From JAITWN01 sp050486285 (GTDB lineage: Bacteria > Pseudomonadota > Gammaproteobacteria > SZUA-140): 64,000 nucleotides of DNA. The position numbers and the translations under genes were made by a program. Below the pieces are notes generated by a model. It saw only the letters and a program-made list of their open reading frames with translations, made no database searches and was not told the origin of the DNA. Numbering within the stretch: the first letter of the stretch is position 1; every line of letters begins with the position of its first letter. This document shows, piece by piece, positions 1 through 7,178 of the stretch. The DNA is taken from positions 78,800-142,799 of the forward strand of contig JBJHCZ010000008.1 of the NCBI GenBank assembly GCA_050486285.1. Direction: 5' to 3'.

Positions 1-948
1 CGCAGTGAGGTCGGCGTCATCGACGACTATCTCGCGCGCGTCGCCGTCGACGTCGAACCGGCGCGCGCGCTGAAGGTCGTCGTCGACTGCGGCAGCGGCG
101 TCGCCGGCGATGTCGCGCCGCGTCTGCTGCGGATGCTCGGCTGCGAGGTCACCGAACTCTATTGCGAGGTCGACGGCACGTTCCCGCACCATCACCCGGA
201 CCCGAGCCAGCCCGAGAACCTCAAAGACCTGATCGCGGAGGTCAGGCGGCAACAGGCCGACGTCGGACTCGCGTTCGACGGCGACGGCGACCGCATCGGC
301 GTCATCGACCCCGACGGCCGCATCATCTGGCCCGATCGCCAGATGATGCTGTATGCCGCCGACGTGCTCGCGGAGCATCCCGGCGCGCCGATCATTTTTG
401 ATGTCAAATGCTCGCGCCACCTCGCGCGCGTGATCCGTGAACACGGTGGCGAGCCGGTGATGGCGCGCACCGGCCATTCGCTGATCAAGGCGAAACTGAA
501 GGAACTCGACGCGCCGCTCGCCGGCGAGATGAGCGGGCATATCTTCTTCCGCGACCGCTGGTACGGCTTCGACGACGCCCTCTATGCCGCCGCCCGGCTC
601 ATCGCGATCCTCGCCCGCGACCCGCGCCCGCCGGCCGCGGTGTTCACCGCGCTGCCGGACGCGGTCTCGACTCCCGAGCTGCGCGTCGATTTCGCGCGCG
701 AGGGCGAGAACCACGCCTTCATGGACCGCTTCCTCGCCAATCCGCGCATCGACGGCGCGCGCGTCATCACCATCGACGGCCTGCGCGCCGAGTTCGCCGA
801 CGGCTGGGGCCTGGTGCGCGCGTCGAACACGACCCCGTCACTGATCCTGCGTTTCGAGGCCGACGACGCCGACGCGCTCGAGCGCATCAAGGCCACCTTC
901 CGGCAGGCCCTGCGCGCGATCGAGCCGGGGCTATCGTTGCCGTTCTGA
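1..948 (+). CDS. algC: Phosphomannomutase/phosphoglucomutase, C-terminal part (5' truncated by window)
   Basis: The reading frame is open from base 1, so the start lies outside the window; about 315 residues are visible. The fragment carries the metal-binding loop FDGDGDRIG (fragment residues about 92-100) and, near the C-terminus, the phosphate-binding RASNTTP segment. These are hallmarks of the alpha-D-phosphohexomutase superfamily, which interconverts mannose or glucose 6- and 1-phosphates for polysaccharide and LPS precursors in the cytoplasm. The missing N-terminal part would hold the catalytic phosphoserine. AlgC-type is favoured over GlmM because argB follows, as in many gammaproteobacteria; this neighbour argument is inference. 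Confidence 0.88.
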   Translation, partial: RSEVGVIDDYLARVAVDVEPARALKVVVDCGSGVAGDVAPRLLRMLGCEVTELYCEVDGTFPHHHPDPSQPENLKDLIAEVRRQQADVGLAFDGDGDRIGVIDPDGRIIWPDRQMMLYAADVLAEHPGAPIIFDVKCSRHLARVIREHGGEPVMARTGHSLIKAKLKELDAPLAGEMSGHIFFRDRWYGFDDALYAAARLIAILARDPRPPAAVFTALPDAVSTPELRVDFAREGENHAFMDRFLANPRIDGARVITIDGLRAEFADGWGLVRASNTTPSLILRFEADDADALERIKATFRQALRAIEPGLSLPF

Positions 949-967
949 GGGCGGCGGGTATACTGAC

Positions 968-1081
968 GGGGTCGGGTATGGGGTCGGATTCAATTGCCGT
1001 TGCAGCTTGGGGTCAGATTCAATTGCCGCCACCTTCAGTTAGACTCCTGCAGCGCCCGGCCGGCAATTGAGTCTGACCCCA
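968..1081. repeat. GGGGTC(A/G)GATTCAATTGCC repeat cluster
   Basis: Two direct copies of GGGGTC(A/G)GATTCAATTGCC lie at 980-998 and 1009-1027, and an inverted copy (GGCAATTGAGTCTGACCCC) at 1062-1080. The arms can pair across the gap. The element fills most of the algC-argB intergenic space and belongs to the same GGGGTCRGA family seen elsewhere in the window (about 9.7, 19.6, 23.2, 28.7, 55.9 and 63.9 kb). Confidence 0.8.
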
Positions 1082-1094
1082 TAGGATCGACCTC

Positions 1095-1988
1095 ATGACC
1101 CTGAACAAGAACACCGCGATGAACATCGCCCGCGTCCTCACCGAGGCGCTGCCCTACATCCGCCGCTTCGCCGGCAAGACCATCGTCATCAAGTACGGCG
1201 GCAATGCGATGATCGACGAGGCGCTGAAGAGCGGCTTCGCGCGTGATGTCGTGCTGATGAAGCTGGTCGGCATGAACCCGGTCGTCGTCCACGGCGGCGG
1301 GCCGCAGATCGGCAAGGTGCTCGAGCGCATCGGCAAGCGGAGCGAGTTCATCGACGGCATCCGCGTCACCGACAGTGAGACCATGGACGTCGTCGAGATG
1401 GTGCTCGGCGGCCTCGTCAACAAGGAGATCGTCACGCTGATCAACAAGCACGGCGGCCAGGCCGTCGGCTTGAGCGGCAAGGACGGCCCGCTGATCAAGG
1501 CGCGCAAGCTCAACGTCACCCGCAAGTCGCCGGAGACCGAGGTCGACGAGATCATCGACATCGGCCATGTCGGCGAGGTCGCTAGCGTCAACGCCGCCAT
1601 CATCAACATGCTGGTCGGCGGCGATTTCATCCCGGTCATCGCGCCGATCGGCGTCGGCGATGACGGCCAGTCCTACAACATCAATGCCGACCTCGTCGCC
1701 GGCAAGGTCGCCGAGGTGCTCAAGGCCGAGAAGCTGATCCTGCTGACCAACACTGCCGGCGTGCTCGACAAACAGGGCGAGGTCATCACCGGCCTCACCG
1801 TCGCCGACGTCGACCGGCTGATCAAGGACGGCACGATCCACGGCGGCATGCTGCCGAAGGTACGCTGCGCGCTCGACGCGGTGCAGGGCGGCGTACGCAG
1901 CTCGCACATCATCGACGGCCGCGTAGAGCACGCGGTGCTGCTCGAGGTGTTCACCGATGAAGGCGTCGGTTCGCTGATCCGGCGTTGA
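1095..1988 (+). CDS. argB: Acetylglutamate kinase
   Basis: ArgB phosphorylates N-acetyl-L-glutamate with ATP, the second step of arginine biosynthesis, in the cytoplasm. The 297-residue length is normal. The amino-acid kinase fold is clear: the nucleotide-binding KYGGNAM segment lies at residues 33-39 and the glycine-rich VVVHGGGPQIG loop at 63-73. The N-terminal helix (residues 5-25) is of the kind that in arginine-sensitive ArgB mediates hexamer formation and feedback inhibition, so feedback control by arginine is likely. The repeat cluster upstream ends 14 bp before the ATG, leaving little room for a dedicated promoter; co-transcription with the upstream mutase gene is plausible. Confidence 0.97.
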   Translation: MTLNKNTAMNIARVLTEALPYIRRFAGKTIVIKYGGNAMIDEALKSGFARDVVLMKLVGMNPVVVHGGGPQIGKVLERIGKRSEFIDGIRVTDSETMDVVEMVLGGLVNKEIVTLINKHGGQAVGLSGKDGPLIKARKLNVTRKSPETEVDEIIDIGHVGEVASVNAAIINMLVGGDFIPVIAPIGVGDDGQSYNINADLVAGKVAEVLKAEKLILLTNTAGVLDKQGEVITGLTVADVDRLIKDGTIHGGMLPKVRCALDAVQGGVRSSHIIDGRVEHAVLLEVFTDEGVGSLIRR

Positions 1989-2143
1989 CGGGCGAGCCTT
2001 CGAGCGAACATCTCACCGCGCGTTTTGCCGCTCGGACGCGCGTTCGAGCCTCGGCCCGCTTCCCGATCAAGACCCTGGCCCGGTGACGCGCCATCGACTG
2101 GCTCAATCATCTCGTCCTGTTCGTCGTCGCGCTGGTCGCGAAC

Positions 2144-2848
2144 ATGCTGTCCGCGCTCGCCGGCGGCGGCGCGGGGCTGCTGCAACTGCCGGCGCTGATC
2201 TTCCTCGGCCTCCCGTTCGCGATCGCGCTCGCAACCCACAAGGTTGCGAGCGTCGCGCTCGGCGTCGGCGCGACGCTGCGCTATCTGCGCGGCGGCGGCC
2301 TGACCTGGCGCTTCTCGCTGTTCATCCTCGCCTGCGGCCTGCCCGGCGTCGTCATCGGCGCGAGCGTGATCCTGCATGTGCCCGAGCGCATTGCCGAGGT
2401 CACGCTCGGCATGCTGACCATCGGCCTTGGCGTCTATTCGTGGCTGCGGCCCGATCTCGGCCTCGTCCGCCGGGAAGTCGCCCGCGACTTCCGGCGCCAT
2501 CTCATCGGCGGCCTCGTGCTGGGCTTCATCGGCATCGTCAACGGCTCGCTGACCTCGGGCAGCGGCCTGTTCGTCACACTGTGGCTGGTGCGCTGGTTCG
2601 GCCTCGAGTACAAGCACGCGGTTGCGTATACGCTGGTGCTGGTCGGCGTGTTCTGGAACGGCGCCGGCGCGTTGACCCTCGGCGTGCAGGGCACGATCCA
2701 GTGGGACTGGCTGCCCGCGCTGCTGCTCGGCTCCCTGATCGGCGGCTACCTCGGCGCCCACCTCGCCGTCATCAAGGGCAACCGCGTCATCAAGCGCGTC
2801 TTTGAAATCGTCACCGTCCTCGTCGGCCTGAAACTGATCGCAGGCTAG
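2144..2848 (+). CDS. TauE/SafE-family membrane exporter (start uncertain)
   Basis: A hydrophobic protein with about seven to eight membrane segments and the TauE/SafE pattern (N-terminal LSAGGG-like loop, here SALAGGGAGLLQLP, and a second conserved half near EYKHAVAYTL). Family members are thought to export sulfite or organosulfonates, or act on related anions; the substrate cannot be told here. The first ATG is at 2144, but the frame is open back to a TGA at 2084-2086 and encodes DWLNHLVLFVVALVAN, which would complete the first membrane helix. No ATG, GTG or TTG occurs in that stretch, so the true start may be non-canonical (ATC at 2093 or CTG at 2117). The stop codon overlaps the first base of the downstream repeat element. 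Confidence 0.85.
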   Translation: MLSALAGGGAGLLQLPALIFLGLPFAIALATHKVASVALGVGATLRYLRGGGLTWRFSLFILACGLPGVVIGASVILHVPERIAEVTLGMLTIGLGVYSWLRPDLGLVRREVARDFRRHLIGGLVLGFIGIVNGSLTSGSGLFVTLWLVRWFGLEYKHAVAYTLVLVGVFWNGAGALTLGVQGTIQWDWLPALLLGSLIGGYLGAHLAVIKGNRVIKRVFEIVTVLVGLKLIAG

Positions 2849-3070
2849 GGTCGGACCATGGCAAGTCATTGTTATAATGGTGTTTCACGCTGAAAATCGG
2901 CTAGAAAACAGGCCTCGGAGCGTGATTTCGGGGGCAAAATGAAGCCATGAACCGTGTGTCGCCTCACTGGATAGGCGATTTCGACCCTGAAAATGGGCGG
3001 GGAGGGTAATTATAGGGTCATTTTTTAGACTGGATTGCAACGGATACAAGAGGTTGCCGTGGTCCGACCC
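2848..3070. mobile_element. 223-bp MITE-like element with terminal inverted repeats
   Basis: The left end GGGTCGGACCATGGCAA (2848-2864) is the inverted complement of the right end TTGCCGTGGTCCGACCC (3054-3070) with one mismatch in 17. No credible ORF lies inside. The same terminal sequence begins the two 109-bp repeats at 48394 and 51525. It fills the gap between the TauE gene and the next CDS. No target-site duplication was obvious. Confidence 0.65.
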
Positions 3071-3141
3071 GCATAATCACTGTAACTGCGATAGAATTAA
3101 TACAGTCGTCGATAACAGGCAGAAACCCCGGGAGGTGCGTC

Positions 3142-3801
3142 ATGCGACCGAGTCGATTCATCTGGTTACTGCTTCTGCTGCCTCTGGTCCAGGCCCTCCC
3201 CGCACTCGCCAGCGACCCCGACCCCGAACTCACCGAAGCCCGCGAGGTCTTCCTCCTCGCCGTCGACGGTGACCGTCGCGCGGTGCGCGACGCGACCCAG
3301 CGCTTTCGCTCGCTGAGCCGCGCGCATCCGCGTGAGCCGGTGTATCTGGCCTATCTCGGCGCGAGCACGACGCTGCAGGGCAGGGACGCGTCGAACAACC
3401 TCGACAAGCGCCGCCTGACCGACGATGGCCTGCGCGATATCGACCGCGCGCTCGACCTGCTGTCGAAGGGCGCGGATCGTGCATCCCCGCGCTACCTCGA
3501 CACGCTGCTGGTCGCGGCGAATTCCTTTATTCATGTCCCGTCGTTCTTCAACCGCCATGACCAGGGCCGGCAGTTGCTGGATGAGATCCTCGCCCATCCG
3601 ACCTTCGACGCGATGGCGCCCGGCTTTCAGGCGGCAACCTATCTGGCCGCGGCGCTGGTGGCGCAGGGGGAGCGCGACGATGAGGCGTACCGGCGTTATC
3701 TGGATCTGACGGTCGCCGCCGATCCGGAAGGCCGCAACGGCCGCTTCGCGAGCGAAATCCTCGAGGAGCTTTCACGCTCCGATGCGGAACTCGAGCGCTG
3801 A
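3142..3801 (+). CDS. Secreted or periplasmic protein with TPR-like helical repeats, unknown function
   Basis: The 219-residue product begins with a typical Sec signal peptide (MRPSR, a leucine-rich core, then ALPALA before SDPDPE, cleavage near residue 24). The mature part is alpha-helical, with alternating patterns such as REPVYLAYLGAS and RYLDTLLVAANSF that resemble degenerate tetratricopeptide repeats. A GGGAGGTG ribosome-binding site precedes the ATG. I do not recognise a named family; a periplasmic scaffold or accessory protein is the most that can be inferred. No functional partner is adjacent. Confidence 0.75.
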   Translation: MRPSRFIWLLLLLPLVQALPALASDPDPELTEAREVFLLAVDGDRRAVRDATQRFRSLSRAHPREPVYLAYLGASTTLQGRDASNNLDKRRLTDDGLRDIDRALDLLSKGADRASPRYLDTLLVAANSFIHVPSFFNRHDQGRQLLDEILAHPTFDAMAPGFQAATYLAAALVAQGERDDEAYRRYLDLTVAADPEGRNGRFASEILEELSRSDAELER

Positions 3802-3870
3802 CCGTCTGCAAGGCCCGGGCATTGATCGGCAGCGATGCCGGAGATTTCACCCGCACCCGATCCGTTTGGA

Positions 3871-4002
3871 TCACCTTCCGAAGATTGCCCCCACCAGCGC
3901 GATGAACCCGCTGACCACGATCAGCCCGACCAGCAGCACGAACACCAGCAGCATCAGCCCGATCAGGCTCGCAAAGGGATTGTCCGGCTCCTTCCCGCTC
4001 AT
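3871..4002 (-). CDS. Small single-pass membrane protein, 43 residues
   Basis: A short minus-strand frame encodes MSGKEPDNPF followed by about 30 strongly hydrophobic residues (ASLIGLMLLV and onward) and ending GAIFGR. The composition is that of a single transmembrane helix with a short polar N-terminus, the usual form of small membrane proteins. It lies between two larger genes in an otherwise empty 250-bp gap, and the opposite strand gives no convincing protein. Function unknown; ribosome profiling or conservation of this frame in relatives would settle whether it is expressed. Confidence 0.55.
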   Translation of the reverse strand: MSGKEPDNPFASLIGLMLLVFVLLVGLIVVSGFIALVGAIFGR

Positions 4003-4051
4003 CAGACGGAATCAACTCGGTGATCTGTTCGGGAAGTGATCCATTGACTCA

Positions 4052-5176
4052 TCATGCGAGCGCCAGCCTCACCGCCCGCCCGATCTCCTCCCGCCGCGTA
4101 TAAAAATGCGGTGAGAACCGCACCCCGCCGCCGCGCGGCGCGCACTGCACGCCGGCCGCGCGCAATGCCTGGAACAACGCGGTCGCATCGATCCCGTGCC
4201 GTCTGAATACGACGATGCCCGACTGCCGCGCCGGATCGCGCGAGGACAGCAGTTCGAGTCCGTCGGCCTCGTCGATCAGCGCGATCAGAAAGCGCGCATT
4301 GTCGCGTACCCGTCGCTCGACCTCTGCGAGTCCGACCTCAAGCAGTAATTCCAGGCTCGCATGCAGCCCGTGGATGCCGAGCATATTCGGGCTGCCGCAC
4401 TCGAAGCGGCGCGCGCTTCTGGCCGGCCGCCAGTCGCGGCGTTCGTAATCGCCCATTGCTTCGACCATGTGCCAGCCGTACTGCGTCAGGCGCAGGCGCT
4501 CGCGAAACTGCGGCCGCGTATAAAAAAGCGCGATGCCCTCGGGTCCAAGCATCCACTTGTGACCGTCGGCAACGATGACATCGGCCTTTATTGCCTGCGC
4601 ATCGATCTGCAACGCGCCGAGGCTCTGGATCGCATCGACGCAGAAGGCAATGCCGCGCTCGCGGCAGAATGCGCCGATACGCGCGAGGTCCATGCGCAGG
4701 CCGCTCGCGTACTGCACCGAACTGACGGTAACGAGCCGCGTACGCGCATCACATAGCGCGAACAGCGCGGCCTCGGGGTCGGGCGCCGAGCGGATGTCCG
4801 CCTCGCGCAGCGTGACGCCCTGATAGCGAAGCGACTCCCAGACGATGCGGTTCGACGGGAACTCTTCGCCGGTCGTGACGATATTGTCGCCGTCCGCCCA
4901 CGGCATCCCGTAAGCAACCATCGACAGGCCCTCGGAGGTGTTCTTGAGCAGGGCGATGTCATCGGCCGAGGCGGCATTCAACAGCCTCCGCCCCTGTTCG
5001 CGCAACGCGGTTTCGGTCGCGGTCCAGCGTTCGTAATGCGCCGGCCCGAGTTCGAAGTTCTCGCGCGCGAACGCGGCGACGGCATCTGCGGCGCGCCGCG
5101 GCCACGGCGCGAGGCCGGCGTGATTGAGAAAGCTCAGGTCGTCGCGCGCGGGAAATTCCTGCTCCAGCGACGCCAT
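4052..5176 (-). CDS. Aminotransferase class V / cysteine-desulfurase-like PLP enzyme
   Basis: The 374-residue protein has the class V aminotransferase fold: the PLP-lysine region VIVADGHKWMLGPEGIALFY (His-Lys about residue 206), an Asp in FCVDAIQSLG that would contact the pyridine nitrogen, and a C-terminal domain ending in the FSPHFYTRREEI pattern. Proteins of this subgroup are annotated as SufS/CsdA-like or kynureninase-like; the catalytic loop Cys of true cysteine desulfurases is not obvious, so the substrate remains open. The start at 5176 lies 2 bp downstream of the pyrE stop, so the two are probably translated from one transcript. Confidence 0.85.
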   Translation of the reverse strand: MASLEQEFPARDDLSFLNHAGLAPWPRRAADAVAAFARENFELGPAHYERWTATETALREQGRRLLNAASADDIALLKNTSEGLSMVAYGMPWADGDNIVTTGEEFPSNRIVWESLRYQGVTLREADIRSAPDPEAALFALCDARTRLVTVSSVQYASGLRMDLARIGAFCRERGIAFCVDAIQSLGALQIDAQAIKADVIVADGHKWMLGPEGIALFYTRPQFRERLRLTQYGWHMVEAMGDYERRDWRPARSARRFECGSPNMLGIHGLHASLELLLEVGLAEVERRVRDNARFLIALIDEADGLELLSSRDPARQSGIVVFRRHGIDATALFQALRAAGVQCAPRGGGVRFSPHFYTRREEIGRAVRLALA

Positions 5177-5178
5177 GC

Positions 5179-5832
5179 TCAGGCGTCGCTCGCGCGGCCG
5201 TACTGCTTCTGATACGCGCGGATCCGCTCGAGCGCTGTTGTCATGCCCGGCGCGCCCTCGAGGTATTCGACAAGCACGGCCAGGCTGGCGATACTCGTGA
5301 CCTTGACCCCGTAGGTCATCTCGACCTCCTCGATCGCGAAGCGGCCGTCCGTGCCGCGTTCCTGGCGATCGAGCGAGATCGCGACGCCGGCGGCCTTGGC
5401 GCCGGCATTATGGATGATCGCGACCGACTCGCGCACCGAGGTGCCGGCCGAGATCACGTCGTCGACGATCAGCACCCGGCCGCCGAGCGCATGGCCGACG
5501 ATGATGCCGCCCTCGCCATGTTGCTTGGCCTCCTTGCGATTGAATGCGAACGGCACGTCGCGGCCGTGATGATCGTTCAGCGCGATCGCGGTGGCGACCG
5601 CGAGCGGGATGCCCTTGTACGCCGGGCCGTAGAGCATGTCGAAGGCAATGCCGGAATTGACGATCGCCTCGGCGTAGTAACGGCCGAGTCCGGCGATCGC
5701 AGCGCCGTTGTCGAACTTGCCGCTGTTGAAGAAATAGGGACTCATGCGTCCGGACTTGAGCTTGAACTCGCCGAACAGCAGCGCGTTGTGCGCGATCGCG
5801 AAATCGATGAAGCCGCGCTGGTAGTCCTGCAT
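5179..5832 (-). CDS. pyrE: Orotate phosphoribosyltransferase
   Basis: PyrE joins orotate to PRPP to give orotidine 5'-phosphate, the fifth step of pyrimidine synthesis. The 217-residue length is standard. The PRPP-binding motif RVLIVDDVISAGTS is intact and the N-terminal FKLKSGRMSPYFFN segment matches the family. It is followed 2 bp later by the class V aminotransferase gene and preceded by the four-gene MerR/ParA operon on the same strand with a 67-bp gap, so it may be read partly from that operon's promoter. Confidence 0.97.
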   Translation of the reverse strand: MQDYQRGFIDFAIAHNALLFGEFKLKSGRMSPYFFNSGKFDNGAAIAGLGRYYAEAIVNSGIAFDMLYGPAYKGIPLAVATAIALNDHHGRDVPFAFNRKEAKQHGEGGIIVGHALGGRVLIVDDVISAGTSVRESVAIIHNAGAKAAGVAISLDRQERGTDGRFAIEEVEMTYGVKVTSIASLAVLVEYLEGAPGMTTALERIRAYQKQYGRASDA

Positions 5833-5899
5833 GATATCCCCCTGTGGTTGGCCCCGACCGCTGATTGTAGCGGGACAGGGCGGCCGGGGAAACGCGGGC

Positions 5900-6472
5900 C
5901 TACTGATTGCGGAAGTAACCGTCCTCTTCGGGGCTCAGGCCGATGTGGCCGGTGCGAAAGGCGGCCTTTACCGGGGCGCGAGCGTGGGGCTGCGCGCCGC
6001 CGGCGTCATCGCGCGGGGTCTCGATCAGCAGCCCGATCTTGCCGTCGACTTCGAGGATGCGGAAGGTATGGATCGACAGGTTCGCAAAGGCCTGGCGCAG
6101 GTAGCTGCCGCCCGGCGGCGCCTTCGGCGCGAGTACGATCAGCTGCATGTCCTCGACGCGGAAGATCGCGCTGCTGTCGCGGTTGCCGCGGAACAGCGCC
6201 GGATAGAGCCGGTAGAGCATCGCGCGGTTGTCGCTCAGCCCTTCGATCGCGGCAAGGCCGGCGAGCAGCGCGCGACCGCCGTCGCGGTTGTCCCAGACGA
6301 GCAGCACCGGTCGGTGCTCGCTGTTCAGCGCGAGGATATGGTGGCCGTCGAACGGGAGCTTGTCGCTGATGACTTCATGTCCCTCGCCGAAGATGCTGGT
6401 CAGCGAATCGGTGACCAGCTCGCGCAGGATCTCGTCGGAAGTCAGCGCAACGGTTCTCAGATGGATGCTCAT
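5900..6472 (-). CDS. Unknown protein, last gene of the ParA-CBM48 operon; possible degenerate PD-(D/E)XK fold
   Basis: A 190-residue soluble protein without signal peptide or membrane segment. I do not recognise a named family. The central alternation HHILALNSEHRPVLLVWDN, then a helix GGRALLAGLAAIEGL, then DMQLIVLAPK and IHTFRILEVDGKIGLLIE resembles the core of NucS-type PD-(D/E)XK nucleases, but the catalytic E-x-K is replaced by V-W-D, so nuclease activity is not expected. This fold guess is inference from pattern alone. It starts 9 bp after the preceding gene's stop and completes a four-gene operon with the ParA-CBM48 gene. Confidence 0.75.
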   Translation of the reverse strand: MSIHLRTVALTSDEILRELVTDSLTSIFGEGHEVISDKLPFDGHHILALNSEHRPVLLVWDNRDGGRALLAGLAAIEGLSDNRAMLYRLYPALFRGNRDSSAIFRVEDMQLIVLAPKAPPGGSYLRQAFANLSIHTFRILEVDGKIGLLIETPRDDAGGAQPHARAPVKAAFRTGHIGLSPEEDGYFRNQ

Positions 6473-6481
6473 CGTGGTTCC

Positions 6482-7177
6482 TCAATCTATATGTTCATGT
6501 TTCACCGCACCGGGGCCGGTGGCGAGATCCGCAACCAGCAGCGCAGCGATGTTGCGCAATTCCTCTTCGCGATTCTGCCCGTCGCGCAGCAGGCAGGCGT
6601 AACTGACGACTTCAATGCCGAGAAAGCGCTCGGCGGCGGCGGCGAAGCGCGCATGGCAGTCTTCGGCTTCATCGATGTCCGCGACACCCGTGATCGTCGC
6701 CCCGATGATGGCCGGCCTTGCCCCGCTCGCGATCGTCTTCAATTCGATCCATGCGCGGCGCATGCCGTTCGCATCGGCAGGCACCGCAAGCAATACGAAC
6801 GGTATTGTGTCCGCGTGCGCCGTCCTTGTCGACTCGATAATCACAAATTCGGCAATACCTTGCGTCGTTGTCTCCATATTGTGACGGTGTATGCCGGCGC
6901 GAAGTTCCTTCGGCTTGCCGGTGACGATGAAACTGTCGGCGCAAGGCAACAGTCTGATCTGCAGCGGCGGCCCATGGCCTGCCCCGGAGAGGGTGGCGGG
7001 GTATCCGTGCGAGGCGAGCGCCGAGGCGAGTTCGATTGCGCGCAGGGTCTGCGGACCGGGTACCGCATGCAGTGCGATGACCGCGCGACGGCAGTCATCG
7101 CTCAGGAACAACGCGCCGATGCGGGACAGACGGTCCCGCGCGCCGTGGAAGGAATCCGGTTCCGGCATGGCCCCCAC
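6482..7177 (-). CDS. MinD/ParA-like protein lacking the P-loop (inferred), in ParA-CBM48 operon
   Basis: The 231-residue protein has the shape of a MinD/FlhG-type ATPase without its nucleotide motif. A strand-helix unit VIALHAVPGPQTLRAIELAS stands where the KGGxGKT loop would be. AEFVIIESTRTAHADTIPFV resembles the switch region, and the C-terminal DEAEDCHARFAAAAERFLGI resembles the late helix of FlhG/MinD proteins. If right, it is a catalytically dead paralogue that could pair with the active ParA encoded immediately upstream (1-bp gap). No exact family is recognised; a profile-profile search is the proper test. Confidence 0.75.
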   Translation of the reverse strand: MGAMPEPDSFHGARDRLSRIGALFLSDDCRRAVIALHAVPGPQTLRAIELASALASHGYPATLSGAGHGPPLQIRLLPCADSFIVTGKPKELRAGIHRHNMETTTQGIAEFVIIESTRTAHADTIPFVLLAVPADANGMRRAWIELKTIASGARPAIIGATITGVADIDEAEDCHARFAAAAERFLGIEVVSYACLLRDGQNREEELRNIAALLVADLATGPGAVKHEHID

Positions 7178-7178
7178 G

